Counted from the first letter of the stretch, positions 50,213 through 59,250 are shown. The stretch is 64,000 bases of DNA from [Clostridium] symbiosum (GCA_036419695.1 CP143946.1:600501-664500); one strand, 5' to 3'. Notes: generated by a model from the sequence alone, not told the origin. Numbers and translations: made by a program.

Positions 50213-50788
50213 TTAAAGTGCAAGGCCGGTGGCCAGGTACATAACGGTTCCTACGACGCCGCTGCCGAGGATTACGGAAATGGAACCGGCTTTCTTTTTC
50301 CGGAGGAGATACAGGCCTCCGATGAAAAGAAGACATTCAATCACATGGAAATTTTCAAGCCTTGCGCCCTGAAGCCCGGACTGGAAAAGTCCCAGTAACA
50401 GGATGGACAGTCCGGCCGACCCAATCAGTGCCACAACGGCCGGACGCAGTGCGCCGAGTACGGTCTGAACGCCTGAGAAGCTGCGGTATTTATAATAAAA
50501 ATGTGCCAGTGTGAGACAGATGATAAATGACGGTATAATGCAGCCCAGCGTACAGAGAATTACGCCAAAAGGCCCTGAAAGTCTCATGCCGACGAAGGTC
50601 GATGAGTTGATGGAAATCGGACCGGGCGTCATTTCTGCGATTGTAATTAAGTCGGTAAATTCCTCCAGCGTCATTAAGCCGTGGATATTTACAATCTGGT
50701 TCTGAATCAGCGGGATTGCGGCATAGCCTCCGCCGACACTAAAAAGTCCTACCTGGATAAAACTTAAAAATAATTTAATCAGCAGCAT
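50213..50788 (-). CDS. Chromate transporter half, C-terminal-type subunit (CHR family)
   Basis: 191 residues with about five or six spans. The CHR signature is FSVGGGYAAIPLIQ, then TPGPISINSSTFVGMRLSGPFG. Short-chain CHR proteins work as pairs of homologous halves with inverted topology, and this gene overlaps the preceding half by 14 bp. Family members export chromate, though in gut anaerobes the natural anion is often unknown. CTTTCCTCCCTC-type complement gives a GGGAGGAAG site at the start. Confidence 0.87.
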   Translation of the reverse strand: MLLIKLFLSFIQVGLFSVGGGYAAIPLIQNQIVNIHGLMTLEEFTDLITIAEMTPGPISINSSTFVGMRLSGPFGVILCTLGCIIPSFIICLTLAHFYYKYRSFSGVQTVLGALRPAVVALIGSAGLSILLLGLFQSGLQGARLENFHVIECLLFIGGLYLLRKKKAGSISVILGSGVVGTVMYLATGLAL

Positions 50789-51374
50789 ATGCTTCCTCCC
50801 TCTTTCCTGACTGTTTTCTCATAGTGATTCCAAGATCCACAAGGCCGATACCCAGGCAGACTAAGATGACTACCATGGCGCTGACGCCCAGGAAAAATGT
50901 TGCGGTGAAAGAGACCGTCATCATCCCCACATACAGGAAACGTCTTGTCTTGCATACATTGGCCGCCAGATTCCAAACCACATCCATGATAACCGCAGCA
51001 ACTCCGGCCCTCATGACCTGAAGGGCGATTGCAATGTAGGTATTGGTACGAAACTCCGTGTAAAACATGGAAATGACGGAGATGATTAACATCGGCGGTA
51101 TAATGGTGCCGAGGATAGCCGTCAGCGAGCCGATAATGCCGCCCATTCTATATCCGATAATAACAGAAGCGTTGACCGGAAGGGGTCCCGGCGAGGACTG
51201 TGTGATTGCCGTGATATCTAACATCTCACTCTCATCCAGCCACTTAAGCTCCTCCACAAATTTCTTTTTCATTAATGACACAATGACGAAACCGCCGCCA
51301 AAGGTACATGCGCTTAAAACAAACATTGATTTAAACAGAATCCATAACGTCTTAACGTCTGCCTTCTTATTCAT
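50775..51374 (-). CDS. Chromate transporter half, N-terminal-type subunit (CHR family)
   Basis: About 199 residues, the first of the two CHR halves. It contains FGGGFVIVSLMKKKFVEELKWLDESEMLDITAITQSSPGPLPVNASVIIGYRMGG, including the FGGG and SPGPLPVN motifs that mirror those of the second half. The start at 51374 follows AAGGAGAAGG; the frame is open to 51446. The upstream 318 bp (51375-51692), shared divergently with the TudS-related gene, is AT-rich without a clear operator. Confidence 0.87.
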   Translation of the reverse strand: MNKKADVKTLWILFKSMFVLSACTFGGGFVIVSLMKKKFVEELKWLDESEMLDITAITQSSPGPLPVNASVIIGYRMGGIIGSLTAILGTIIPPMLIISVISMFYTEFRTNTYIAIALQVMRAGVAAVIMDVVWNLAANVCKTRRFLYVGMMTVSFTATFFLGVSAMVVILVCLGIGLVDLGITMRKQSGKREEAYAAD

Positions 51375-51692
51375 AATCGTTTCCTTCTCCTTTTTATTCC
51401 ATTCCTTTTTGTGCTTGTCGAATTCGATAGTTGGATTATATTTCATAACAATTAATATGTAAAATACATAAAGATAATATAATTAATAAGTAAATACCTA
51501 TTAATTTTAGATTCATAAGCAAACCTGGAACTTTGTTTAACAGAAGGCTTCTTATATGGAAGAAAGAGGAATGAAATGAAAGCAGGTACGATAATAAAAA
51601 ATAAAAAGATTTTCAAGTTCCGAAAGAAAATAACTTAACTTTCAGTTTTGTGATATACTTTTATTATGCCATATGGCGGAAGGGGAAAGCAT

Positions 51693-52241
51693 ATGTTTAC
51701 GGACAAAAGAAGTAAAAAGGTTGTTTTTATTGCGCACTGTTTACTAAACCAAAATTCAATATCAGACGGTACGGCCGTATATCCTGCAGCATTTAAGGAG
51801 GTTATCAGACTATTTCTGGACAGGGACATCGGAATTGTACAGCTTCCCTGTCCGGAACTCTGCTGTCTGGGACTCGACAGAGGCAATAAATCGGGAGCGG
51901 ACAGCCCGGTTGTGGAGGAAAACACCAGGATCCGCAGGGAGATGCTGAAAACAGACATGCATAAAAAATTATTGGATTTAGTGGAACAGGTAATACGCCA
52001 GATTACGGAATATCACAGCCACGGTTTTGAGATAGTCGGTATCGTAGGGGCGAACCGTTCTCCGAACTGCGGTATTGAGACAACCTCTGACTTTAATCAG
52101 GAAATAAGCGGCAGGGGTGTGTTTATGGAGGAGCTGGGGGCGAGGCTTGAAAAAGAAAATATCCGTATTGCGATGATTGGAATTAAAGATACTGACCGGA
52201 TTGAGGAGAAAATAGGGCAGTTACTGGGAGGAGCGGTTTAA
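51693..52241 (+). CDS. TudS-related (DUF523-like) putative Fe-S desulfidase
   Basis: About 182 residues. The conserved cysteines are Cys16 (AHCLLNQNS), Cys53/57/58 (LPCPELCCLGLDRG) and Cys126 (NRSPNCGIETTSD). This three-site pattern binds a labile [4Fe-4S] cluster in thiouracil desulfidase TudS and relatives. ATG 51693 follows GGAAGGGG; nine codons upstream are open but lack a site. The in vivo substrate is unknown. It is followed 80 bp later by the DUF2441-like gene. Confidence 0.75.
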   Translation: MFTDKRSKKVVFIAHCLLNQNSISDGTAVYPAAFKEVIRLFLDRDIGIVQLPCPELCCLGLDRGNKSGADSPVVEENTRIRREMLKTDMHKKLLDLVEQVIRQITEYHSHGFEIVGIVGANRSPNCGIETTSDFNQEISGRGVFMEELGARLEKENIRIAMIGIKDTDRIEEKIGQLLGGAV

Positions 52242-52321
52242 ACCGATGAGTGATAGTTTACAGCTATTTACGGTTGCCTGCTGAAATATGCAGGAGAATT
52301 TATAAATTGAGAGGTGAATAC

Positions 52322-52873
52322 GTGAAGGAAATAACCGCCTGGCATGTCGTTACGGACAGGCCTGTTATAAAGGGGCAGCATATACTTTTTAATGAAACAC
52401 ACCACAGCGGTGTTTATCAAAGAGTATATGAAAAGCTGGATATCGTGCAGGATATCTACGCCCACCCGCAAAACTATAAAGCAGAAACTCTGGAACATCA
52501 TACAAGAGTGGCGATGAGGGAATTGGCGCTGGAAAAAGTGCGGAAGCTGAAGTATCCCGAATTTCCATCCAGAATGAGCTGCCTGTATGTTTCGGACAGC
52601 CCGGAGGAGGCCGAAAAGTGGGCCGGGCTTTTTACCGCATGGGGTAGACCGACTTATTCGATTGTAAAGCTGAGGATCAGGGGAAATCTGTTCACCGGCG
52701 ATGCAAATAATTGTTTTGATGCGGTGCCCGATGAAAATGAGAATCTGTCACTGGCGGAACGTTACTGGAAGAATCTTCCCAACTTGCAGGGAGAGCCGCC
52801 TATCAGGGAGATATTGGCCGACGGCGATATAGAAGTGATGGAGATTGTAAAAGAGATAAATGCAAATACATAA
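52322..52873 (+). CDS. DUF2441-like protein of unknown function
   Basis: About 183 residues. It starts EITAWHVVTDRPVIKGQHILFNETHHSGVYQRVYEKLDIVQDIYAHP, a pattern I associate with DUF2441, with a later AERYWKNLPNLQGEPPIREILADGDIEVMEIV. It is soluble with no signal. GTG 52322 follows GAGAGGTG, and the ORF is open to 52250. The conserved His, Tyr and Glu resemble nucleotide-binding folds, but no function can be stated. It is probably co-transcribed with the TudS-related gene. Confidence 0.6.
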   Translation: MKEITAWHVVTDRPVIKGQHILFNETHHSGVYQRVYEKLDIVQDIYAHPQNYKAETLEHHTRVAMRELALEKVRKLKYPEFPSRMSCLYVSDSPEEAEKWAGLFTAWGRPTYSIVKLRIRGNLFTGDANNCFDAVPDENENLSLAERYWKNLPNLQGEPPIREILADGDIEVMEIVKEINANT

Positions 52874-52895
52874 GGGACTGTATTTTTCAGGGCAT

Positions 52896-52939
52896 ATATC
52901 AAAAGAGCCACAGGATTGTACCTGCGGCTCTTTTGATAT
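52896..52939. terminator. Bidirectional intrinsic terminator
   Basis: ATATCAAAAGAGCC (52896-52909) pairs with GGCTCTTTTGATAT (52926-52939), with CAGG/CCTG pairing further inside. It lies between the DUF2441-like gene and hemolysin III. Confidence 0.87.
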
Positions 52940-53002
52940 AAAATAAGTTTTATTTTCCTTATCATTCCGGGAGTTTCCGGATAAGATTGTCCTGTGTCTG
53001 GT

Positions 53003-53653
53003 TTACGCTACGAAAGCATACATCATAATATAATGGCAGAAGCTTCCACCCATAACAAAGAGATGGAAAATCTCATGGGAGCCGAAGTTCTTGTGCCTGG
53101 AATTAAAGATTGGAAGCTTCAGTGCATAGATGATGCCTCCCACGGTATAAATGATGCCTCCGGCCAGAAGCCAGCCGAAAGCGGCTCCGGGCAGAGCCAG
53201 GACAATCTGCTTGAAAGCCAGGACGCAGACCCAGCCCATGGCAATATAAATCAGTGAGGAAAACCACTTCGGGCAGTTGATCCAGAGCGCATTGATAATA
53301 ATGCCGGCCAGGGCAATCCCCCAGACAAGCGCCAGCATGGAATATCCCGATTTATCACCCAGGACAATGAGGCATACCGGGGTATAAGTTCCGGCGATCA
53401 GTATAAAGATCATCATATGATCCAGTTTCCTCAGGCGTTTATTAACTTCCTCCGAAATGTCAAGTGTATGGTAGATGGTGCTGGCCGCGTACAGAAGGAT
53501 CATACTGACGATAAAAATAAGCAGGGCCGCAAAATGGATATGATCCGGTTCGTGTGATGCCTTCAGCAGCAGCGGAACTGCCGCCGCGCCTGCTCCAACC
53601 ATGGCGATAAAATGGGTCAGTGCACTGCCGGGGTCTTTGACTTTAATTTTCAT
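53003..53653 (-). CDS. Hemolysin III family (PAQR-like) membrane protein
   Basis: 216 residues with seven membrane spans. Conserved metal-site residues typical of HlyIII/PAQR are visible: LLYAASTIYHTL (Ser and His near span 2), RKLDHMMIFILIAGTYTPVCL, and FGSHEIFHLFVMGGSFCHYIMMY with the two C-terminal histidines. AAGGAGGTAATATT precedes the ATG. The bacterial function is unsettled; hydrolase activity on membrane lipids is suspected from the fold. Confidence 0.9.
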   Translation of the reverse strand: MKIKVKDPGSALTHFIAMVGAGAAAVPLLLKASHEPDHIHFAALLIFIVSMILLYAASTIYHTLDISEEVNKRLRKLDHMMIFILIAGTYTPVCLIVLGDKSGYSMLALVWGIALAGIIINALWINCPKWFSSLIYIAMGWVCVLAFKQIVLALPGAAFGWLLAGGIIYTVGGIIYALKLPIFNSRHKNFGSHEIFHLFVMGGSFCHYIMMYAFVA

Positions 53654-54189
53654 AATATTACCTCCTTACAACCTGTAGAAATTTTATTATGGATCAATAC
53701 CGAACATTACCGGAAAATTCCATAATAGAATATAAAAACATGTAAAATTTTTGTCTGAGTTTTCTGCGGTGTCGGCAATCCGGTAAATGCCGCAGAGACG
53801 AGGTTTTGATTAATCTGTTATATAGTTTTTAAAACTATGTCTTATATATATTTATACTATACTCTTTTTTGTAAAAATATTCAAGACAGAATTATTATTT
53901 TTTTCAGAACAGCAACAGAAAGCAGGATTAAAATGTGGAGCGGCGGGAATTATGGTGGTTTGGTAAAATCTGACGCCGGTCTGCCGGATGTCACTTGAAG
54001 AACGGGCCTCGTCATAGTAAAATGATAGATAGCAGCCGGAAATGGATTGGAAAATGGCTGCTGAAACGAGATTTACTGGAAAAGAATCTAGGAAACGAGT
54101 ATCTAAGAAGCGAGAATCCGGGGAACAGAAAAGCGAATATAAGCATTGAAAAGAAAGTCAAATTATAAAATAAGGGCAGAGGACAAATA
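53654..54189. other. AT-rich intergenic region with the rluA promoter
   Basis: 536 bp. It contains a hairpin TCTGCGG/CCGCAGA (53763-53796), a palindrome ATAGTTTT-T-AAAACTAT (53822-53838), and a promoter TTGAAG (53995-54000), 17 bp, TAAAAT (54018-54023). The latter gives a leader of about 160 nt for rluA. No gene is supported. Confidence 0.55.
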
Positions 54190-54993
54190 ATGTTAAATAT
54201 ACTATTTGAAGATCGCGATATTATGGTGGTGGAAAAACCGGCAGGGCTGGAGTCCCAGACCAGCCGTGGATTTGAGCCGGATATGGTCAGTGAAATCAAA
54301 AATTATCTGAAGAGAGCGGAGTTATCCCATTTATCCACAAAGCCGTCCACAAAAGCATCCACACGGCCTGTGGAACCTTATGTGGGAGTTATCCACAGGC
54401 TGGACAAGCCTGTCGGCGGAGTCATGGTCTATGCAAAGAATCAGAAGGCCGCTGCCTCCCTTAGTAAGCAGATTCAGGACGGCCGGATGAAGAAAATATA
54501 CAATGCGGTAATATGTGGAAAACTTGTGGATATTGTGGGTAACTATGTGGATTATCTGTTGAAAGACGGGAGGAACAATTATTCCAGAATTGTGGATAAG
54601 AATACGCCGGACAGTAAAAGGGCGGAACTGAAGTACCGCGTGATAGATGTGAAGGACACGGAAAATATGACTGGCGCCGCAGAATTCGGGATAGATATGA
54701 TTTCTCTTGTGGAAGTAGAACTGCTGACCGGCAGGCATCACCAGATACGCGTGCAATTTTCCGGTCACGGAACTCCTCTCTGGGGCGACGGAAAATACAA
54801 TCCGCAGTGGGGGGGAACCCTGCCGTCCGGCATTAACACGCAGACGGTTCCCGGTCCGCTTAGAGGCAGAGGAGAACGGGAACTGGCCCTTGCCGCCGTT
54901 AAGCTGTCCTTTGCCCACCCCTCCACCGGCAAAAGCATGGAATTTTCCATGAAACCGCGCGGAAAGGCATTTGAAAGGTTCGGTGAACGATGA
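54190..54993 (+). CDS. RluA-family pseudouridine synthase
   Basis: 267 residues. MLNILFEDRDIMVVEKPAGLESQ is the start of the RluA fold. The catalytic Asp72 is in VIHRLDKPVGGVMVYAK, followed by YNAVICGKL and LLTGRHHQIRVQFSGHGTPLWGDGKY. It has no S4 domain. The target uridine (tRNA or 23S rRNA) cannot be assigned. The gene overlaps the acylphosphatase start by 4 bp. The segment 54331-54599 is unusually rich in DnaA-box-like sequences. Confidence 0.9.
   Translation: MLNILFEDRDIMVVEKPAGLESQTSRGFEPDMVSEIKNYLKRAELSHLSTKPSTKASTRPVEPYVGVIHRLDKPVGGVMVYAKNQKAAASLSKQIQDGRMKKIYNAVICGKLVDIVGNYVDYLLKDGRNNYSRIVDKNTPDSKRAELKYRVIDVKDTENMTGAAEFGIDMISLVEVELLTGRHHQIRVQFSGHGTPLWGDGKYNPQWGGTLPSGINTQTVPGPLRGRGERELALAAVKLSFAHPSTGKSMEFSMKPRGKAFERFGER
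54331..54599. promoter_or_regulatory. Cluster of DnaA-box sequences inside the rluA-type gene
   Basis: Perfect TTATCCACA at 54331-54339 and 54389-54397, and its complement TGTGGATAA at 54591-54599. One-mismatch forms lie at 54525-54533 and 54546-54554. Five boxes in 270 bp is more than expected by chance, but coding constraint may contribute. Confidence 0.4.
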
Positions 54994-55268
54994 AGAGGAT
55001 CAGGAAACATATTTATTTCAGCGGAATGGTTCAGGGTGTGGGTTTCCGGTACCGCGCCATGCATGCCGCCCAGAGTCTCGGCCTGACGGGCTGGGTTAGA
55101 AATCTCTGGGATGAGCGGGTGGAAATGGAAGTGCAGGGAGATGAGGAATCCATCAACCGGATGATCAGACAGTTGGAAGAAGGCCATTTTATCCGTATCA
55201 CAGGGATAGAAGCAGAGGAGAAAAACATCGATGAGAGGGAGAGCAGTTTCCGTGTGATCGGATATTAA
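54990..55268 (+). CDS. acyP: Acylphosphatase
   Basis: 92 residues of the canonical alpha/beta ferredoxin-like fold. FSGMVQGVGFRYRAMHAAQ holds the catalytic Arg20, and LTGWVRNLWDERVEMEVQG holds Asn38. It hydrolyses acyl phosphates such as carbamoyl or 1,3-bisphosphoglycerate. Translation is coupled to the preceding gene (ATGA overlap). Confidence 0.93.
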   Translation: MKRIRKHIYFSGMVQGVGFRYRAMHAAQSLGLTGWVRNLWDERVEMEVQGDEESINRMIRQLEEGHFIRITGIEAEEKNIDERESSFRVIGY

Positions 55269-55273
55269 AAATT

Positions 55274-55446
55274 TTGAATATTTTTAATTGTTTTGCTTAT
55301 AATACTGTCTGTACAAAAGAAGTACAAATCATAAATGGGCGAGACCATGGGTAAGCTCCTTAAAGAAACTGAAGAGAAGCTTACAAAAGAGGATGCAGGA
55401 ATGTCGGAGTATGGTGAGATACAGACGATATTCCTGCGTTTTTTAT
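55274..55446 (+). ncRNA. Candidate small RNA or attenuated leader with its own promoter and terminator
   Basis: Promoter TTGAAT (55274-55279), 18 bp, TATAAT (55298-55303). An intrinsic terminator follows at 55395-55446: GCAGGAATGTCG (55395-55406) pairs with CGATATTCCTGC (55426-55437) and leads into a T-run. The predicted RNA of about 135 nt also has a GTAAGCT/AGCTTAC hairpin near 55350-55383. It lies in the 313-bp gap before ytvI, so it may be a stand-alone RNA or a leader controlling read-through. A 47-codon ORF at 55335-55478 runs through the terminator and has no ribosome site. Confidence 0.6.
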
Positions 55447-55581
55447 TTTTAATGATAGACTTGTGGCAAAAAACATAAAAGGTGGAAATTAAGATTCCGT
55501 CCGATGATCCGGGCATAAGAAGGACGGCCTGTGGTGATACTAATTTCATTCAGAAAATATTATGGAAAGCAGGTGGGACAG

Positions 55582-56733
55582 ATGCCGGAATTCACGGAAA
55601 AGCAGCGGAAAGTATTATTGACAGCGGGAGTGACGGCCGCTGTCTATCTTTGTTTTAAATTCCTTTTACCGCTGTTTCTGCCATTCCTCGTTTCATACCT
55701 GATTGCCTTAATTCTACGGCCGTCCGCGGCTTTTCTGGAGCGGAAACTGCGGTTTCAGATTAAGGGAAAACCGTACGGCGTGCCAATTGGGGTGATTGGA
55801 GGAATCGAAATTATTCTGGTACTGTCTCTTCTCGGCGCAGGCTTTTTCTATGGGGGACGGCGCCTTTTTATGGAAGCAAACCAGTTAGTCAATGCCGTGC
55901 CGGGCTGGATTCAGAGCTTTGATGAGTGGCTGACCGGCATGTGTCATTCGGTGGAGGCGTTCTGCCGCCTGAAAGAGGGCGTCCTGGTAAAAATGATGCA
56001 GGATGTGCTCCTGGGCACAGCCAGAGCGTTTAAAACGGCCACAATGCCAAATCTGGTAGTCAACTCCGTTTCCGTTTTTGGATTTTTCATCAAAGTGGCA
56101 ATCATAACGGTCATTCTTTTCATCGCATCCATCCTTTCCCTCCAGGAGATGGATGAACTGAGGGAGAGACGGTACAATTCCATTTTCAGGAGAGAATTTT
56201 CACTCCTGGGCAGGAGACTGGCCCTGACGGGAAATGCATGGCTTAAAACCCAGTTCGTGATTCTCTTTCTGACTACCTGTCTCTGCATACTGACCTTAAT
56301 AGCAATCGGAAATCCTTACTATATCATCGCAGGAATCGGAATCGGGCTTTTGGACGCTCTGCCCATCTTCGGGACCGGAACGGTCCTGATACCCTGGGGG
56401 ATTTTTCTTTTACTGCAGAAAAAATGGTATCAGGGCCTGATGCTCCTGGGTGTCTATCTGGTGTGCTACTTCCTGAGGGAATTTGTCGAGGCAAAGCTGA
56501 TGGGAAAAAAGATGGGCCTGTCGCCGCTGGAAACGCTGATGTCAATGTACGTGGGCCTGCAGCTTTTTGGATTTCTGGGATTTATCCTCGGCCCCGTTGG
56601 ATTGATGCTGATAGAAGATCTGGTGGAGGAATACGATAAAAACAGCAGAAAAAAATGCGGCCCGGGAAACAGCAGCGGAGGCAGCGGTATGGACAACGGT
56701 GGCGGCTGTACAGAAAACAGCGGAGACAGCTAA
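55582..56733 (+). CDS. AI-2E family transporter-like membrane protein (YtvI type)
   Basis: About 383 residues with seven or eight spans in the AI-2E/UPF0118 layout. It has paired N-terminal spans with LFLPFLVSYLIALILRPSAAFLERKL, an amphipathic middle region, and the C-terminal signature DALPIFGTGTVLIPWGIFLLLQ with GPVGLMLIEDLVEEY. The tail is Gly/Ser-rich. YtvI members are associated with sporulation, consistent with a spore-forming host. ATG 55582 follows GCAGGTGGGA; the ORF is open to 55531. Confidence 0.85.
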   Translation: MPEFTEKQRKVLLTAGVTAAVYLCFKFLLPLFLPFLVSYLIALILRPSAAFLERKLRFQIKGKPYGVPIGVIGGIEIILVLSLLGAGFFYGGRRLFMEANQLVNAVPGWIQSFDEWLTGMCHSVEAFCRLKEGVLVKMMQDVLLGTARAFKTATMPNLVVNSVSVFGFFIKVAIITVILFIASILSLQEMDELRERRYNSIFRREFSLLGRRLALTGNAWLKTQFVILFLTTCLCILTLIAIGNPYYIIAGIGIGLLDALPIFGTGTVLIPWGIFLLLQKKWYQGLMLLGVYLVCYFLREFVEAKLMGKKMGLSPLETLMSMYVGLQLFGFLGFILGPVGLMLIEDLVEEYDKNSRKKCGPGNSSGGSGMDNGGGCTENSGDS

Positions 56734-56910
56734 ATATTGTCGAAATACGCTGAAATAACTGCAACAGATCCATTAATTGTGATAGAATAGCAGAATAAGA
56801 TAACAAAAATAATATAAGGGAACAAAGCAAAAACAGGAATGAAACCAGATAATATTCATCAAGGTTATAAAACAGAAATAGGTAAAAAACAATAAAACGG
56901 AGGAACAGGG

Positions 56911-58299
56911 ATGAAACTCTATTACCGGGAATGCGGAAAGGGACAGCCAATGATCCTGCTCCATGGAAATGGGGAGGACGGCACTTATTTTGAAAAACAA
57001 ATCCGGTTTTTCTCAAAGAAATACCGGGTGATAGCCATAGACACGAGGGGGCACGGAAAATCCCCGAGAGGGACGGCGCCCTTTACATTGGAACAGTTTG
57101 CCGAAGATTTAAAGAACTTTCTCGATGAAAAAAAGCTGAAGCGGATTATTCTTCTCGGGTTCAGCGACGGAGGCAATATTGCCCTTACATTTGCCCTGCG
57201 GTATCCTGAATATGTAGACCGTCTTATTCTAAACGGAGCGAATCTGAATCCGTTTGGAGTAACTCCTTCCGTTCAGATTCCGATTGCAGCAGAGTATGGA
57301 CTCTGCCGACTCCGCAGAATGGCGCCAAAGCTGTCGGGGGAAAAAATGACCGTGAAAAAGGCGGCCGGCTCAGCGAAGACGCCCAAAGAAAGAGAGCGGT
57401 ACAAGGGATCCCTGGAGCAGAAGACAGAGCTTTTGGGCCTGATGGTCAAGGGCCCCTGGATTCATCCGACAGAGCTTAAAAAGCTCAAAATGCCGGTACT
57501 TATCATTGCTGGAACACAAGATATGATAAGAGACGGCCATACCCGGCAGATACACCGTGCCATACCCGGAAGCAGGCTGAAGCTGATCCGCGGAGACCAT
57601 TTCATTGCATTGAAAAAAAGCGCCGAATTCAACCACGCCGTAGCCGCATTCCTTCACGCAACGGAAGGAAGCATGACGATGACGATGAAACGCCTTTGGG
57701 CGGACCGCCATCCGGGGCGGTTAGATCACGAGGACGGGGTGGATTTTTCAGTGCTTGTACCGCTTGTCAAAAAAGACGGGGAATATCATCTTTTATTCGA
57801 AGTCAGATCCGACGTGCTGAAGAGCCAGCCGGGAGAAGTCTGCTTCCCAGGCGGCGCAGTGGAGCGGGGAGAGACGAGAAAAGAGGCCGCCATCCGTGAA
57901 ACAATGGAAGAACTGGGCATTTACGAAAACCAGATTGATATGATAGCCCCGCTGGACATACTCATCACCCCCGCCAACATGGGAGTATATCCATTCCTGG
58001 CGGAACTTAAGGGATACCGCGGAACATTCTCAGCCGCTGAAGTAGACCATATATTCACGGTCCCTCTGAAATGGTTCCTGGCCCATGAGCCGGAATGCTA
58101 TTCCACAGAGGTGCAGACAATACCGGGAAAAGACTTTCCATTTGAGTTAATCCCGAACGGAGAAGAATACCATTGGCGTAAAGGAAAATATAAGGTAATG
58201 TTCTATCAGTACGGGAATCAGGTAATATGGGGAATGACGGCCAAGATACTTCATTCCTTTATCCAGAGATGTAAAGAGGAAATGGGCATGAAAAAATAG
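56911..58299 (+). CDS. Alpha/beta hydrolase-Nudix hydrolase fusion
   Basis: 462 residues in one frame. Residues 1-250 are an alpha/beta hydrolase with LLHGNGEDG (oxyanion), nucleophile Ser85 in LLGFSDGGNIAL, acid in AGTQDMI and His in RGDHFI. Residues about 260-450 form a CoA-pyrophosphatase-like Nudix domain with an intact Nudix box (GGAVERGETRKEAAIRETME, then ELGI). The junction EGSMTMTMKRLWADRHPG has no stop or internal start with a good site. CGGAGGAACAGGG precedes ATG 56911. The two activities could act on one acyl-CoA-type substrate. The 177 bp upstream is AT-rich. Confidence 0.87.
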   Translation: MKLYYRECGKGQPMILLHGNGEDGTYFEKQIRFFSKKYRVIAIDTRGHGKSPRGTAPFTLEQFAEDLKNFLDEKKLKRIILLGFSDGGNIALTFALRYPEYVDRLILNGANLNPFGVTPSVQIPIAAEYGLCRLRRMAPKLSGEKMTVKKAAGSAKTPKERERYKGSLEQKTELLGLMVKGPWIHPTELKKLKMPVLIIAGTQDMIRDGHTRQIHRAIPGSRLKLIRGDHFIALKKSAEFNHAVAAFLHATEGSMTMTMKRLWADRHPGRLDHEDGVDFSVLVPLVKKDGEYHLLFEVRSDVLKSQPGEVCFPGGAVERGETRKEAAIRETMEELGIYENQIDMIAPLDILITPANMGVYPFLAELKGYRGTFSAAEVDHIFTVPLKWFLAHEPECYSTEVQTIPGKDFPFELIPNGEEYHWRKGKYKVMFYQYGNQVIWGMTAKILHSFIQRCKEEMGMKK

Positions 58300-58428
58300 T
58301 GGTCACGGCAATTCCCATTCTACACGAAAAAGAGGAAAAAGCGGCCGGCGGCCAGGCAGATGAGATGACCGAAGACTCACAACCTTCCTCCCCATCCCAT
58401 CCAGCCTTCGCCACCCGCCCCTCATTTT

Positions 58429-59235
58429 TCACATCCCCTTCACCAGCACCTGCAGTTCCGTCAGATACTCCTCATGCCGTTTCGTATCGTTCATATCAAT
58501 ATGATACAGTTCCAGCGGCGCTCCGCAGCTCTCGCAGCCGGCGTCCCGGATACGTTCCATCAATTCTGCAAACACTTCGGATATCCTCTGTTCATACATC
58601 CCCCAGTAAAACAGCGACGCATAGTGCCCCTCCGGTATCACGGAGCTGTGATTGTCCCAGTCGCTGATGAAGAACACGGAACGGAAATGGTTATAAATTC
58701 CCTGTTCTATGCTGGCCGGATCCATCTCCGCGCCGAATCCCTTGATTCCTATAATATGGATATTGTCTTCATATCGGTTTTCCAGTTTTTTCAGGACAAA
58801 ATCCACATCGTTTTCCAGAATGATGTCTTCCGTAAGCTGGAAACATGGCCTGGCATCGAAATGACGGATGGTGAATTTACGGTCCTCGGTCAGCCGATCC
58901 TCCAGCAGCTCTTTTTTACGCGTCTCAATATCCTTATATTTTTCCTTCAGCCTTGCAATCTGAGTCAGAATCAGGGCCTCCTCCTCTTCCAGAAGGCTCA
59001 GCGTGGACTCGATATCCCGGTTATTAATATATTCCCGTATCCGTTCCAGCGGGATATCCAGTTCTCTCAGGGAACGGATGATATTCAGCTTTCCGATATC
59101 CTGTACGCCGAAGATGCGGTATCCGTTTTGCCCCCGTTTGGGGGAGAGCAGCCCCTGTTCCTCATAATATCGCAGCGTGTCGCTGCAAAGTCCATATAGT
59201 CTTGAAATTTCTTTGATTTTATATGAATTGTTCAA
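58429..59235 (-). CDS. MerR family transcriptional regulator (BltR/BmrR-like)
   Basis: 268 residues. The winged helix is YKIKEISRLYGLCSDTLRYYEEQGLL through NGYRIFGVQDIGKLNIIRSLRELDIPLERIREY. A coiled coil (about 78-112) and a C-terminal GyrI-like ligand domain follow. It is divergent from a MATE exporter, with a shared promoter region containing a perfect MerR-type operator at 59251-59281. GGGAGGAATG precedes its ATG. It should activate the exporter on binding a drug-like ligand. It is a second module of the same kind as 20643/21764, but with divergent rather than tandem arrangement. Confidence 0.9.
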   Translation of the reverse strand: MNNSYKIKEISRLYGLCSDTLRYYEEQGLLSPKRGQNGYRIFGVQDIGKLNIIRSLRELDIPLERIREYINNRDIESTLSLLEEEEALILTQIARLKEKYKDIETRKKELLEDRLTEDRKFTIRHFDARPCFQLTEDIILENDVDFVLKKLENRYEDNIHIIGIKGFGAEMDPASIEQGIYNHFRSVFFISDWDNHSSVIPEGHYASLFYWGMYEQRISEVFAELMERIRDAGCESCGAPLELYHIDMNDTKRHEEYLTELQVLVKGM

Positions 59236-59250
59236 CTTTTCATTCCTCCC

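Noticed and set aside
54022..54168. 48-codon ORF upstream of the pseudouridine synthase
   Set aside because: Its start overlaps the probable -10 box (54018-54023) and no ribosome site precedes it, so it cannot be translated from that promoter.
55335..55478. 47-codon ORF in the small transcription unit before ytvI
   Set aside because: No ribosome site, and the frame passes through the intrinsic terminator at 55395-55446; a non-coding RNA explains the region better.
58299..58667. 122-codon ORF after the hydrolase-Nudix fusion
   Set aside because: Pro/Ser-rich low-complexity translation, antisense to the MerR gene 3' end; a shadow frame.
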